DNA from: an uncultured Calothrix sp.
Lineage (GTDB): Bacteria > Cyanobacteriota > Cyanobacteriia > Cyanobacteriales > Nostocaceae
Length of the DNA: 26,624 nt
Assembly (NCBI GenBank): GCA_937884685.1
Contig: CAKZYM010000041.1
Location: 1-26,624, forward strand
Reading direction: 5' to 3'
Below the pieces are notes generated by a model. It ran no database searches. It was not told the DNA's origin and was given only the letters and a program-made list of their open reading frames with translations. Every line of letters starts with the position of its first letter. Position 1 is the first letter of the stretch. The translations under genes were made by a program, and so were the position numbers. Shown in pieces: positions 16,390 to 24,032 of this stretch.

Positions 16390-16571
16390 TTACAAACGTA
16401 TTTGTCTTACATTATGGCTATACAGTCAATGTAAGAATCAATTAGTTTAGATTTTTTGTATAATTTGAATTATTTTTTCATTTATCTGTATATGAGATTA
16501 CTTAATAACTGAGTATAATTTAGCGTTTCACAAACTTTCTAATTTTTGCCTTTTGAATTACCGCACTCTAG

Positions 16572-17225
16572 CTAAGCTTTGGGTAACTGGCAAAAATCTT
16601 GAATTTCCTGCCAGATTTCCATCATCACATTACCTAGTGCATGATTGCTATTAAGTTCTATTAAATCTACCCAAGAACGTTTTTGAGTAAAATTTCGACT
16701 TGCTTCTATGGGAATCACTTCATCATGTTTTCCATGTAAGATAAGCGTAGGAACTTGACGTTGCAAAATTTTTTCCTGATATTGGTTTGCATCGGTCAAG
16801 AAATCATAACTTAAAGGAATTCCTCGTTTTTCACCGTAATGATGAACCATTAAATATTTTTCTTTTTCCCAACGCTGTATAACTTCTTGACCCAAATTAG
16901 GTAGCCAATGAGATAAAAATTCAAAAGCTGGAGCAAGAAGAACTAAACGCTTGACTTGCAATAATTTTTCTCCTAGATGAGCTGCTGTTAAACCCCCTAA
17001 GCTAGAACCAATGATTGTTACACTCTTGTGTGGTTCTAAGGTAATAGCAACTTGTTTTAGCTGTCGGGTAATTGTAAGGTGACGAAAATCATCACAATTC
17101 AAATCAGGAATTTCCAATTCTATTTGATTTTGAGCAAACCGCTCGGCTATGTACTTAGCTTTCTGAGAATTGGGACTAGATGCGAAGCCATGAAGGTAGA
17201 TGTAATGCAATTTATCAGTTAACAA
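16572..17225 (-). CDS. YqiA/YcfP-family alpha/beta hydrolase (putative esterase)
   Basis: The 217-residue product is a small alpha/beta hydrolase. The N-terminal YIYLHGFASSPNSQKAKYIA is the hallmark of the YqiA/YcfP family, in which E. coli YqiA has esterase activity. The triad is visible: nucleophile S75 in GSSLGG, D168 in LHGKHDEVIP and H195 in NSNHALG. Natural substrate unknown. No ATG is available before the conserved motif, and an in-frame TAA lies directly before the TTG at 17223-17225, so a TTG start (there or at 17210) is required. That TTG lies in the heptamer array filling the 28-bp gap to the upstream reductase gene, with which it is probably co-transcribed. Confidence 0.85.
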   Translation of the reverse strand: MLTDKLHYIYLHGFASSPNSQKAKYIAERFAQNQIELEIPDLNCDDFRHLTITRQLKQVAITLEPHKSVTIIGSSLGGLTAAHLGEKLLQVKRLVLLAPAFEFLSHWLPNLGQEVIQRWEKEKYLMVHHYGEKRGIPLSYDFLTDANQYQEKILQRQVPTLILHGKHDEVIPIEASRNFTQKRSWVDLIELNSNHALGNVMMEIWQEIQDFCQLPKA

Positions 17226-17255
17226 TTAACAATTACCAATTATCGATTATTAATT
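17214..17255. repeat. Heptamer STRR array filling the gap between the first reductase gene and the yqiA-like gene
   Basis: Units ATCAGTT, AACAATT, AACAATT, ACCAATT, ATCGATT and ATTAATT run without a break. The array spans the whole 28-bp intergenic gap. It contains the TTG start of the esterase gene (complement of 17223-17225) and overlaps two bases of the TAA stop of the reductase gene (complement of 17254-17256). Confidence 0.85.
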
Positions 17256-18633
17256 ACTGCATGGTAACGAATTCTTCTGCAGCTGAGGGATGAATACCAA
17301 CGGTAGCATCGAAGTCTCTCTTTGTTGCGCCCATCTTTACAGCGATGGCTACACCTTGAACGATTTCTGCGGCATAATCTCCCACCATATGAGCGCCTAA
17401 AACTTTATCAGTTTCGCCATGCACTACTAATTTCATCATTGTTCTTTCTTCCTGTTGCGGTAGGGTATAGAACATAGGACGAAAGCGAGTGCGATAAATT
17501 TTTATTCTTTCATACCCAAATTTTTCTTTGGCTTCAGCTTCTGTTAAGCCCACTGTCGCGGCTTGTGGTTGGGTAAATACTGCAGTTGCAACATCTTCAT
17601 GACTGAAAATACTTCTCGTATCACCGTATTCGCTATCAGCAAAAGCTCTGCCTTCACCAATTGCTACGGGAGTTAAGTTAATTCTGTCAGTCACATCACC
17701 TACAGCAAAAATATGTGGATGATTAGTTTGACTGTATTCGTTGACAGCGATGGCGTTCATAGTACCGTATCCGTGACCTTCAACAGTACTGTCTACTAAA
17801 TTTACTCCAGCTTTATCTAAACCCAGCCTGTCTACATTGGGTACTCGACCTGTTGCTACTAACAACACATCGGTCATTATTGGTTCTTTTGATTTTGTAG
17901 ATAAAGTCAACTTCAAACCGTTGGATACTTTTTCTACAGATGTGACTTCAGTATTCTTAATTATCCGAATACCGTGATTAATCATTCCTTCTTGAATTCC
18001 GGTACGGATATCTTCATCAAAACCTTTCAAAATCATATCACCGCGAATTATTTGGGTAACTTCGCTGCCCAAACCCCTCATTATACAAGCGAATTCCGAA
18101 CCTATATACCCAGCGCCAATAATAGTAATGTGTCTAGGTTTTTCTTTAAGATGAAAAATTTCATTGGAGGTGATTCCGTATTCCATTCCAGGTATATCTG
18201 GTTTAACTGGTCGTCCTCCAACAGCAATCAAAATTTTATCCGCAGTAACTTTGCGACCATCAACTTCTATAGTATGCTCGTCCATTAAGCGAGCGCGACT
18301 TTGAATTAATTCAACTCCTGCTCTTTTTAAGAAGTTTATATGTAGTGCCGATAACCTGTTTACCTCATTATTTATAGATGTGATGAAATGAGACCAATCT
18401 AATTGGGTATCACCAACTTTCCAACCATATCCTGCGGCACTTTCAAATAACGAAGGAAAATGAGAAGCATAAACCATCAGCTTTTTTGGAACGCAGCCAC
18501 GGATAACACATGTACCTCCCACCAAATCGTATTCGGCGATCGCCACTTTTGCTCCATAGCTGGCAGCGCGTTTGGAAGCTGCTAAGCCTCCAGAACCGGC
18601 ACCAATTACAAATAGGTCGTAATCGTAGGTCAT
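17254..18633 (-). CDS. gor: Glutathione reductase (NADPH-type)
   Basis: This FAD flavoenzyme reduces glutathione disulfide with NADPH. The 459-residue product has the FAD motif GAGSGG (11-16), the redox disulfide GGTCVIRGCVPKK with C42 and C47, and the pyridine-nucleotide motif GAGYIGSE (173-180). An ATGR segment, GDVTDRINLTPVA and the C-terminal acid-base pair H448/E453 in HPSAAEEF follow. At the positions that bind the 2'-phosphate of NADPH it has R197 and K203; K203 replaces the second Arg of the E. coli enzyme (R204). A paralogue lies 123 bp upstream on the same strand, and both begin MTYDYDLF, which points to an old tandem duplication. Confidence 0.9.
   Translation of the reverse strand: MTYDYDLFVIGAGSGGLAASKRAASYGAKVAIAEYDLVGGTCVIRGCVPKKLMVYASHFPSLFESAAGYGWKVGDTQLDWSHFITSINNEVNRLSALHINFLKRAGVELIQSRARLMDEHTIEVDGRKVTADKILIAVGGRPVKPDIPGMEYGITSNEIFHLKEKPRHITIIGAGYIGSEFACIMRGLGSEVTQIIRGDMILKGFDEDIRTGIQEGMINHGIRIIKNTEVTSVEKVSNGLKLTLSTKSKEPIMTDVLLVATGRVPNVDRLGLDKAGVNLVDSTVEGHGYGTMNAIAVNEYSQTNHPHIFAVGDVTDRINLTPVAIGEGRAFADSEYGDTRSIFSHEDVATAVFTQPQAATVGLTEAEAKEKFGYERIKIYRTRFRPMFYTLPQQEERTMMKLVVHGETDKVLGAHMVGDYAAEIVQGVAIAVKMGATKRDFDATVGIHPSAAEEFVTMQ
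18536..18543. repeat. HIP1 octamer (GCGATCGC)
   Basis: This is the second exact copy found in the window, within the 10-bp palindrome GGCGATCGCC inside the reductase gene. Confidence 0.9.
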
Positions 18634-18756
18634 AATTTTAAACGTGTTAGAAGGCTAAAAATGCGCTCGAAAAAAAATGCTATTACATCTAGGCTAAGCG
18701 AATTTTCGACATCGAAACGAAAATTTGTGAGTTTTGCAGCGTTGAACTTAATCTAA

Positions 18757-20103
18757 TTAATCTAATGTTAAAAATTCTTCTGCGGTAGTGGGATGAATTG
18801 CAATAGCCTTATCTAAATCTTGTTTGGTTATACCTTTACGAATTGCCACACCAAGACATTGAATAATATCAGCAGCATGTTCGCCTAGCATATGAACTCC
18901 AATAACTCGCTCTGATTCGCCTTCAACTACTACTTTAATTATTACTTGCTCCTCACTTGAAGCTAATTGATGCATTAGAGGTTGGAATTTATTAGAGTAA
19001 CATTTTGCTGAATCACCAAATTCCGAACGAGCTTGTTCTACAGTCATACCCATACTAGCCATTTCCGGACGAGCAAAAACAGCAGAAGGTATTTCACCGT
19101 AATTAACTGTTTCTGGTTGATTGGCAAATACAGTATTGACAAAAGCAACTGCTTCTGATTTTGCAGCAGGAGTTAACTGCAAGCGGTTGGTACAATCTCC
19201 CACAGCAAAAATATTCTCCTGGCTGGTGCGACTATATTCGTCTACTTTGATTGCATTTTTTTCGCCCATTTCAACTTGAGCATTATCTAAATCAAGCTTC
19301 TCAGTATTGGGAGTGCGTCCTGTGGCGACTAAAATACTATCAGCAGCTATGGTCTTCTTGTATTTACCACTTACAGTTAATAGCAATCCTTCTTCATAAT
19401 GTTTAATTTCGGTTGCTGTACTGTTGTTGATAAATTTAATTCCTCGATTGGATAAACTTTCTTGGAGGCTTTTACGAATATCATTATCAAACCCTTCTAA
19501 AATCGTTTCTGAGGTATCAACAACAGTAACGCGACAACCTAAAGCGTTCATCATACTAGCAAATTCTACGCCAATGTAGCCGCCACCTATTATTGCCAAA
19601 CGTTTGGGTAAATAGGGTAAATGAAACATTTCGCGGGAAGTTATCGCGTATTCGATACCGGGGATATCTGGAATAAAAGGACGTGCCCCTACAGCGATTA
19701 AAATTTTATCCGCAGTAATTTTACGCTCATCAACTTTGATAGTGTGAGCATCAACAAAAGCAGCATGACCCCGCAATAAGGTAATGCCATTTTTTTCAAA
19801 TCTTTCTTGATACGAGGTATTAATACGGTCTATTTGCTTGTGTACCGAGCGGATAAATTGCGTCCAATTGAAATGTGATGAGCTTTTACTCCAACCGTAA
19901 TCATGTGCAATTTTATTGTGTAGTGCGAAGTCCGCTGCATAAACAATTAACTTTTTGGGAATGCAACCGCGATTCAAACAAGTTCCACCCAAAGCATCTT
20001 GTTCGGCTACAGCTACACGCAACCCCAAAGAAGCAGCTTTTGAAGCAGCAGCCGCACCAGCAGAACCAGCACCCATTATAAATAAATCGTAATCGTATGT
20101 CAT
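18757..20103 (-). CDS. Glutathione-reductase-like flavoprotein, paralogue with NADH-type cofactor site
   Basis: The 448-residue product is a class I pyridine nucleotide-disulfide oxidoreductase. It has the FAD motif GAGSAG (11-16), the redox pair C42/C47 in GGTCLNRGCIPKK, the nucleotide motif GGGYIGVE (173-180), GDCTNRLQLTPAA, and the terminal HPTTAEEF acid-base pair. Overall it is closest to glutathione reductase. At the cofactor-selecting loop, however, it has D196, T197 and E203 where the neighbour at 17254 has I196, R197 and K203. Loss of both basic residues plus an acidic residue at the end of the second strand is the NADH signature known from lipoamide dehydrogenases. The disulfide substrate may therefore also differ. 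It is probably co-transcribed with the downstream reductase. Confidence 0.85.
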   Translation of the reverse strand: MTYDYDLFIMGAGSAGAAAASKAASLGLRVAVAEQDALGGTCLNRGCIPKKLIVYAADFALHNKIAHDYGWSKSSSHFNWTQFIRSVHKQIDRINTSYQERFEKNGITLLRGHAAFVDAHTIKVDERKITADKILIAVGARPFIPDIPGIEYAITSREMFHLPYLPKRLAIIGGGYIGVEFASMMNALGCRVTVVDTSETILEGFDNDIRKSLQESLSNRGIKFINNSTATEIKHYEEGLLLTVSGKYKKTIAADSILVATGRTPNTEKLDLDNAQVEMGEKNAIKVDEYSRTSQENIFAVGDCTNRLQLTPAAKSEAVAFVNTVFANQPETVNYGEIPSAVFARPEMASMGMTVEQARSEFGDSAKCYSNKFQPLMHQLASSEEQVIIKVVVEGESERVIGVHMLGEHAADIIQCLGVAIRKGITKQDLDKAIAIHPTTAEEFLTLD

Positions 20104-20449
20104 AACTGCGGAGAATTTGATTTGCTCTTTAAATGAATGCTTTCTTCTTCTATTTTGACTCGTTCGGTTGTGATTCGGACAAGCAGGAGGGGAAATAAAG
20201 GCTGTTTTTAAAATTAATCTCTTTTATAAACTATGCCACAACTATCTGAAGGATGAATTTTCTGTTTCTAGAATTTACAATATTGAGGTGCCTTACAGAT
20301 TGAATATTTTTAGATTACGGCTTTATATTGGTGATTTTTTCATATTTTTTCTTATTAGACCCTGTATGAAGAGGAAAAACTAAGCTGCTTCCTCAGAATC
20401 AAAAAGGAATTACCAGTTACGGGTGACGCGGTTAAAAGAGGTAAAATAA
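20104..20449. other. Intergenic region upstream of the second reductase and of a candidate small ORF
   Basis: This AT-rich stretch should carry the promoter of the leftward reductase genes and perhaps one for the rightward unit ending at 20670. GAGGAA (20370-20375) and TTCCTC (20388-20393) can pair as a 6-bp hairpin, giving a possible leader structure ahead of the ORF at 20450. No riboswitch family was recognised. Confidence 0.35.
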
Positions 20450-20548
20450 ATGCAAGACAACAAACTATCAGTATTTTTTGCCAATAAAAATAAATGTGAT
20501 ACAGCTTACATGCAACTTGGTTGTGACGAGAATCACAAGCATCCATGA
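20450..20548 (+). CDS. Candidate 32-residue small protein
   Basis: An ATG at 20450 is preceded by AGAGG, a Shine-Dalgarno-like sequence with eight bases between it and the ATG, and opens a 32-codon frame. The product starts MQDNKLSVFFANKNKC and ends in a Cys/His-containing LGCDENHKHP. It is hydrophilic, has no membrane segment, and resembles nothing I know. A strong rightward terminator lies about 85 bp downstream (20635-20670) with no other rightward gene to explain it, so a transcript probably crosses this ORF. The opposite strand carries an overlapping 63-codon frame (20355-20546) with one hydrophobic segment; the terminator polarity favours the plus strand. Translation is unproven and the unit could be a non-coding RNA. 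Confidence 0.35.
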   Translation: MQDNKLSVFFANKNKCDTAYMQLGCDENHKHP

Positions 20549-20634
20549 TTGAGATCCTCTGCTGATAACAAAGAAATAAGCATAATTATATATAACTGAA
20601 CTCTAGCCGAGTCATTAATAGGGAACACACTAAT

Positions 20635-20670
20635 AGCCGACAGCCTTGAGCAAAGGTCTGTCGGCTTTTT
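20635..20670 (+). terminator. Strong intrinsic terminator with no annotated upstream gene
   Basis: AGCCGACAG (20635-20643) pairs perfectly with CTGTCGGCT (20658-20666), with two further inner C-G pairs, and four more T residues follow directly, completing a run of five. The T-run exists only on the plus strand. The nearest leftward genes cannot use it, so it implies a rightward transcript coming from 20340-20630. Confidence 0.8.
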
Positions 20671-20680
20671 GTATTTAGAT

Positions 20681-20741
20681 ATTGGAAATTGGGCATTGGG
20701 CTAATAATTATGCTCACTGATTACTGTTCGCTGTTCACTGA
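20681..20741. repeat. Two short heptamer STRR arrays
   Basis: ATTGGAA, ATTGGGC and ATTGGGC occupy 20681-20701. After 12 bp, TCACTGA, TTACTGT, TCGCTGT and TCACTGA occupy 20714-20741. Both have a strict 7-bp period and lie downstream of the terminator at 20670. Confidence 0.8.
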
Positions 20742-20748
20742 ATTAAGT

Positions 20749-20811
20749 TTCCCCACGACTTGTTGGTAACTTGACAGGAAATCTGCCACAGCCACTACCA
20801 AGTGTGGGGAA
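20749..20811. other. 63-nt two-tier stem-loop between the candidate small unit and apcD
   Basis: TTCCCCAC (20749-20756) pairs with GTGGGGAA (20804-20811), and inside it TTGGTA (20763-20768) pairs with TACCAA (20796-20801), leaving a 27-nt loop that can partly pair again. It lies 165 bp downstream of the leftward apcD stop. No T-run follows on either strand, so it is better seen as a structured 3' region or palindromic repeat than a terminator. Confidence 0.5.
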
Positions 20812-20975
20812 GATGAATTTAAGTTGAAATCCGATGTGGATTCGCTCTAAATCCTTATTTACTTAAAGAGTTTTCCAATATCCCATGTCATTAATGATTT
20901 TTCCGCTGTTAATCTTCAATAAATTCAATAAAGAAGATTGAATCTGACGGGTTTTCCTGAATCAGGATGCTTTCC

Positions 20976-21461
20976 TTAAGACATCGCTTGAATAATGAAA
21001 TCGAAATAAGGAGCAGCTTGCTGAGCATCCTCAGCGCTTAACAAATTAATGGAAGCTTCTTTTAATCCCTTAATAGCTTCAACCATTCCGGGTACGGGAA
21101 CTCCCAAAGAGTTGTACATTTCCTTTACACCAATCAAACCAATTTTTTCAATTGGTTCTTTATCACCAGCGAGTATTCCGTAGGTAACTAAGCGTAAATA
21201 CCAACCATAATCGCGGATACATAGCGCACGTTCGCGCTGTCCGTAAGCGTTACCTCCTGGAGCAATAAAGTCAGGACGCTTTTGCCAAAGTGTTTTGGTG
21301 GCTTGTTCAACTATTTTTTTCTCATTTTCAGTTAGAGTGCTAACAATTCGCACCCTTTGTTCGCCAGTTTGCAAATAATCTTTGATATTCTTAAGTTCGC
21401 CACTGCTCGGATAACGCAGTTCGTCGTCAGATTGGAGAATAACTTGGCTTACTACAGTCAT
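20976..21461 (-). CDS. apcD: Allophycocyanin-B alpha subunit ApcD
   Basis: ApcD is a terminal-emitter phycobiliprotein of the phycobilisome core that passes energy to the photosystems. The 161-residue product is a globin-fold phycobiliprotein. C81 in RALCIRDYGWYLRLVTYG is the phycocyanobilin attachment site, preceded by PGGNAYGQRERA. The sequence (opening MTVVSQVILQSDDELRYPSS, later PIEKIGLIGVKEMYNSLGVP) matches ApcD rather than ApcA, which has a different N-terminus and a YLRLITYGIVAGD segment. apcD commonly stands apart from the apcABC operon, as here. The ATG is clear. It is transcribed away from rlmD, with the shared 199-bp upstream region holding two heptamer arrays. Confidence 0.93.
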   Translation of the reverse strand: MTVVSQVILQSDDELRYPSSGELKNIKDYLQTGEQRVRIVSTLTENEKKIVEQATKTLWQKRPDFIAPGGNAYGQRERALCIRDYGWYLRLVTYGILAGDKEPIEKIGLIGVKEMYNSLGVPVPGMVEAIKGLKEASINLLSAEDAQQAAPYFDFIIQAMS

Positions 21462-21550
21462 AACTTGTAAAAGAAAGTGCTTTTTTATTATTACTGATAG
21501 TTTACCGATTCTAGTGCCAAGAAGTGAAGGGGAGGGAGAGATAGGAAAGA

Positions 21551-21585
21551 AGCTAGGAGTTAGGAATGAGAAGTTAGGAGTTTAA
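21551..21585. repeat. Heptamer STRR array (AGTTAGG type)
   Basis: AGCTAGG, AGTTAGG, AATGAGA and AGTTAGG keep a 7-bp period and fade into AGTTTAA. This is the left arm facing the TAACTGT-type array at 21599-21668. Confidence 0.75.
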
Positions 21586-21598
21586 AGTTTAAAATCCT

Positions 21599-21668
21599 TA
21601 ACTGTTCGCTGGTTACTAGTTACTGTTAACTGATAACTGTTAACTGATAACTGGTAACTGATGACTAG
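21599..21668. repeat. Heptamer STRR array (TAACTGT/TAACTGA) running into the rlmD start codon
   Basis: About nine 7-bp units run from 21599, the clearest being TAACTGA, TAACTGT, TAACTGA, TAACTGG and TAACTGA. The A of the last TAACTGA (21661) is the first base of the rlmD ATG, so the array occupies the ribosome-binding region and start codon. Confidence 0.9.
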
Positions 21669-23043
21669 ACCAAGGTGGAAGCAGGGTGATTTAGTTGAAA
21701 TTGAAATTACGGACTTGAGCGATACGGGTGATGGGGTTGGACGAAACGTTGAATTGGTGGTGTTTGTACCGGATACCGTTCCTGGAGACAAAGTAGTTGT
21801 GCGTTTGGTAAATGTGAAGCCAAAGTACGTGAAGGGTAAAGTTAAAGAATTATTACAACAATCACCTCATCGAATTAAACCGGCTTGTATTGTCGCTGAT
21901 AAATGTGGGGGTTGCCAGTGGCAGCATATCAAATATGATTATCAACTTGAAGCTAAGCGTAAAGCTGTTATTCAAGCTTTAGAACGTATAGGTGGTTTTA
22001 CACAACCTAAAGTTGATGCGCTGATAACTGGTGCTAACTCGCTAGATTACCGCAATAAAGCAACTTACCCGGTAGGGATATCTCCGTCAGGTGGGGTCAA
22101 AGTTGGTTACTACCAAAAATCTTCCCATCAAATAGTTAACTTAAATCAGTGTCCGGTACAGGATTCGCAGTTAAACCCAATTCTTAAAGAAGTTAAACAA
22201 GATATTCAATCGTTAGGCTGGGAAATTTATAACGAAGCCAGCCATACGGGAATCATACGTCATTTGGGTTTGCGTATTGGTCGCCGTAGCGGAGAGATTT
22301 TGCTGACCTTGATAGTTAAAGACTGGGATATACCAAAAATTAATGAGAAAGCGCAAGAGTGGTTAGACCGCTATCCCTCTCTCATAGGAGTGATGTTAAA
22401 CCGGAATGACCATCGGACAAATAAAATTTTTGGTGACGAAACGAAACTTATTTTAGGGAAACCCTACTTAGAAGAAGAATTTGCTTCTTTAAGATTTCAA
22501 ATAAGACCGGATACATTTTTCCAAGTTAATACTGAAACAGCCGAGGCATTATTATACGAAATCCAATCAGAATTAAATTTACAAGGTAATGAAATACTTG
22601 TTGATGCTTATTGTGGGATTGGGACATTAACTTTACCACTAGCTAAACAGGTAAATCTTGCTATTGGTTTAGAAGTACAAAAATCGGCAGTAGCTGCTGC
22701 AAAAAATAATGCTCAGTATAATCACATAAATAACGTTACCTTCTATTCGGGAAAGGTAGAAGAATTACTGTCTCGAATATCTAAGAAACCAGATATTGTT
22801 ATACTTGACCCTCCAAGAAAAGGATGTGAAAAGACTGTAATCGAAACTTTACGCAAAGCAAAACCAGGTCGTATTGTTTATGTAAGTTGTAAACCAGCAA
22901 CATTAGCTCGCGACTTAAAGGTAATTTGTCAAGATGGTTTATACACATTGTCGCGAGTACAACCTGCTGATTTTTTTCCTCAAACTGCTCATGTAGAAGT
23001 TGCAGCATTTCTTGTACTATCCGATTTAGTCAAAGGTACTTAG
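21661..23043 (+). CDS. rlmD: 23S rRNA (uracil-C5)-methyltransferase RlmD-like
   Basis: RlmD/RumA enzymes use S-adenosylmethionine to make 5-methyluridine in 23S rRNA. The 460-residue product begins with a TRAM RNA-binding domain (about 5-65, including GDLVEIEITDLSDTGDGVGR). The four 4Fe-4S ligands are C76, C82, C85 (ADKCGGCQW) and C164 (NQCPVQ). The SAM-binding VDAYCGIGTLTLPLA, ILDPPRKGC, nucleophile C410 in YVSCKPATLARD and base E446 in HVEVAAF follow. Cyanobacterial enzymes of this group may modify one or two uridines, so the exact target is inferred. The ATG is the only start that keeps the TRAM domain whole, although it sits at the end of a heptamer array and has no Shine-Dalgarno sequence. 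Confidence 0.9.
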   Translation: MTRPRWKQGDLVEIEITDLSDTGDGVGRNVELVVFVPDTVPGDKVVVRLVNVKPKYVKGKVKELLQQSPHRIKPACIVADKCGGCQWQHIKYDYQLEAKRKAVIQALERIGGFTQPKVDALITGANSLDYRNKATYPVGISPSGGVKVGYYQKSSHQIVNLNQCPVQDSQLNPILKEVKQDIQSLGWEIYNEASHTGIIRHLGLRIGRRSGEILLTLIVKDWDIPKINEKAQEWLDRYPSLIGVMLNRNDHRTNKIFGDETKLILGKPYLEEEFASLRFQIRPDTFFQVNTETAEALLYEIQSELNLQGNEILVDAYCGIGTLTLPLAKQVNLAIGLEVQKSAVAAAKNNAQYNHINNVTFYSGKVEELLSRISKKPDIVILDPPRKGCEKTVIETLRKAKPGRIVYVSCKPATLARDLKVICQDGLYTLSRVQPADFFPQTAHVEVAAFLVLSDLVKGT

Positions 23044-23461
23044 TGTAATTCTCGCGTAAAATTTTAAAATTGTAGTCTAGCGCATAGTAAAAATGCTAAA
23101 ATTGAATTAATCTAAATATAGAATACCTTTTGTATAAAGAAATTGACATAGTAACGGACTCTAAAAGAAAAGAAAGAAGGGGTTATTTAAATTACAAATT
23201 GGCACTTTCTTAGAGTATGAAAATACTCATTGATGCTTCAAGTAAGCTTATAGTTCGTAAAGTTTTGTAGATAAAGATCGGCCGATTTAAATTTAAGCAA
23301 ACTTTTTTCTATAAAAAGAGTCAATGCTAAGTAGCAATACAAAAATTAGTTGTACGGACATAAAAATTAAGGCAACATGACCACCTCAATAGAATTTCAG
23401 GGTGCGCGGTAGATAGCAAAAGTCATGTCTAGCGGTCGCCGAAAGCTACGGGGTTTCTCTT
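23044..23461. other. Intergenic region between rlmD and the anti-sigma gene
   Basis: This 418-bp AT-rich region has no convincing ORF. GAGTAT (23213-23218) and ATACTC (23223-23228) form a small perfect hairpin with a GAAA loop. An ATG at 23376 opens only 11 codons. TTGACA at 23143-23148 has no good -10 at the right distance. The promoter of the next gene is probably here but is not resolved. Confidence 0.4.
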
Positions 23462-23923
23462 GTGATTACCATTTCACTCCGTCCAGTAGGACGTAACTGG
23501 GGCACTATTAGTTTTGCCTCAACTCTATATCTCTGTCCAATTTTAGATTTGCTTTTGGCAGAAATCCCAGGGGAAATGCAGGCTGAGTTGAGACTAGGAC
23601 TCCAAGAAGCCTTAGTTAATGCAGCGAAGCACGGCAATAATCTCGATCCTGGAAAAAAAGTAGTAGTTCGTTTTTCTTTAATTGATGATAGATATTGGTG
23701 GGTAATATCAGACCAAGGCAAAGGGTTTATTCCCGAATGCGATTGTGAAGAAGACCCCACTGAGTTTTTACCACCTGATGAATCAGAAAACGGTCGCGGT
23801 TTATCAATACTGCATCTAATTTTCGACGAGGTAGAATGGAACCGTAGAGGTACCGAGCTGCGCTTGTGCAAGCAATTAGAACACAAACGTTCAAGGATAC
23901 CTATACCTTTATTACGAAATTAA
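23462..23923 (+). CDS. RsbW-like anti-sigma factor / serine-protein kinase (HATPase fold)
   Basis: The 153-residue product is a single GHKL ATP-binding domain of the anti-sigma type. The N-box is LQEALVNAAKHGN with E49 and N53, the G1 box is SDQGKGF with D84, G86 and G88, and the G2 box is ENGRGLSIL (109-117). There is no phospho-accepting His domain or sensor. Relatives bind a sigma factor or phosphorylate an anti-sigma-factor antagonist on Ser; the partner is not encoded nearby. The start is GTG, because no ATG is in frame before the conserved ISLRPVGR segment. A short basic tail (RSRIPIPLLRN) ends the protein just before a heptamer array. Confidence 0.85.
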   Translation: MITISLRPVGRNWGTISFASTLYLCPILDLLLAEIPGEMQAELRLGLQEALVNAAKHGNNLDPGKKVVVRFSLIDDRYWWVISDQGKGFIPECDCEEDPTEFLPPDESENGRGLSILHLIFDEVEWNRRGTELRLCKQLEHKRSRIPIPLLRN

Positions 23924-23934
23924 GAAATTAAGTA

Positions 23935-24032
23935 GTTAAGAGTTAGGAATTAGGAGTTAGGAGTTAACAATTAGGAGTTAGGAGTTTAAAAACAACTAAC
24001 AACTAACAGCTAACAGCTAACAACTAATAACT
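23935..24032. repeat. Fourteen-unit heptamer array that inverts at its centre
   Basis: Units at strict 7-bp register read GTTAAGA, GTTAGGA, ATTAGGA, GTTAGGA, GTTAACA, ATTAGGA, GTTAGGA, then GTTTAAA, then AACAACT, AACAACT, AACAGCT, AACAGCT, AACAACT and AATAACT. The first seven are of AGTTA polarity and the last six are the reverse complement, so one register continues through the inversion at GTTTAAA (23984-23990). The last unit contributes two bases of the TAG stop codon of the leftward gene at 24031. Confidence 0.92.

Noticed and set aside
20352..20386. A-rich AAAAACTAAG after a TTAG-containing loop, resembling a preQ1-I riboswitch
   Set aside because: The first helix needs a complement to GAAGAGG that is not present upstream, and the conserved ligand-binding loop of the motif is absent.
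20355..20546. Leftward 63-codon ORF with one hydrophobic segment
   Set aside because: No Shine-Dalgarno sequence or recognisable homology. It is antisense to the candidate 32-codon ORF, and the strong terminator supports the plus strand. Not excluded, but not supported.
23376..23411. Eleven-codon ORF upstream of the anti-sigma gene as a leader peptide
   Set aside because: It has no ribosome-binding site, no associated hairpin and no feature beyond length to separate it from chance.
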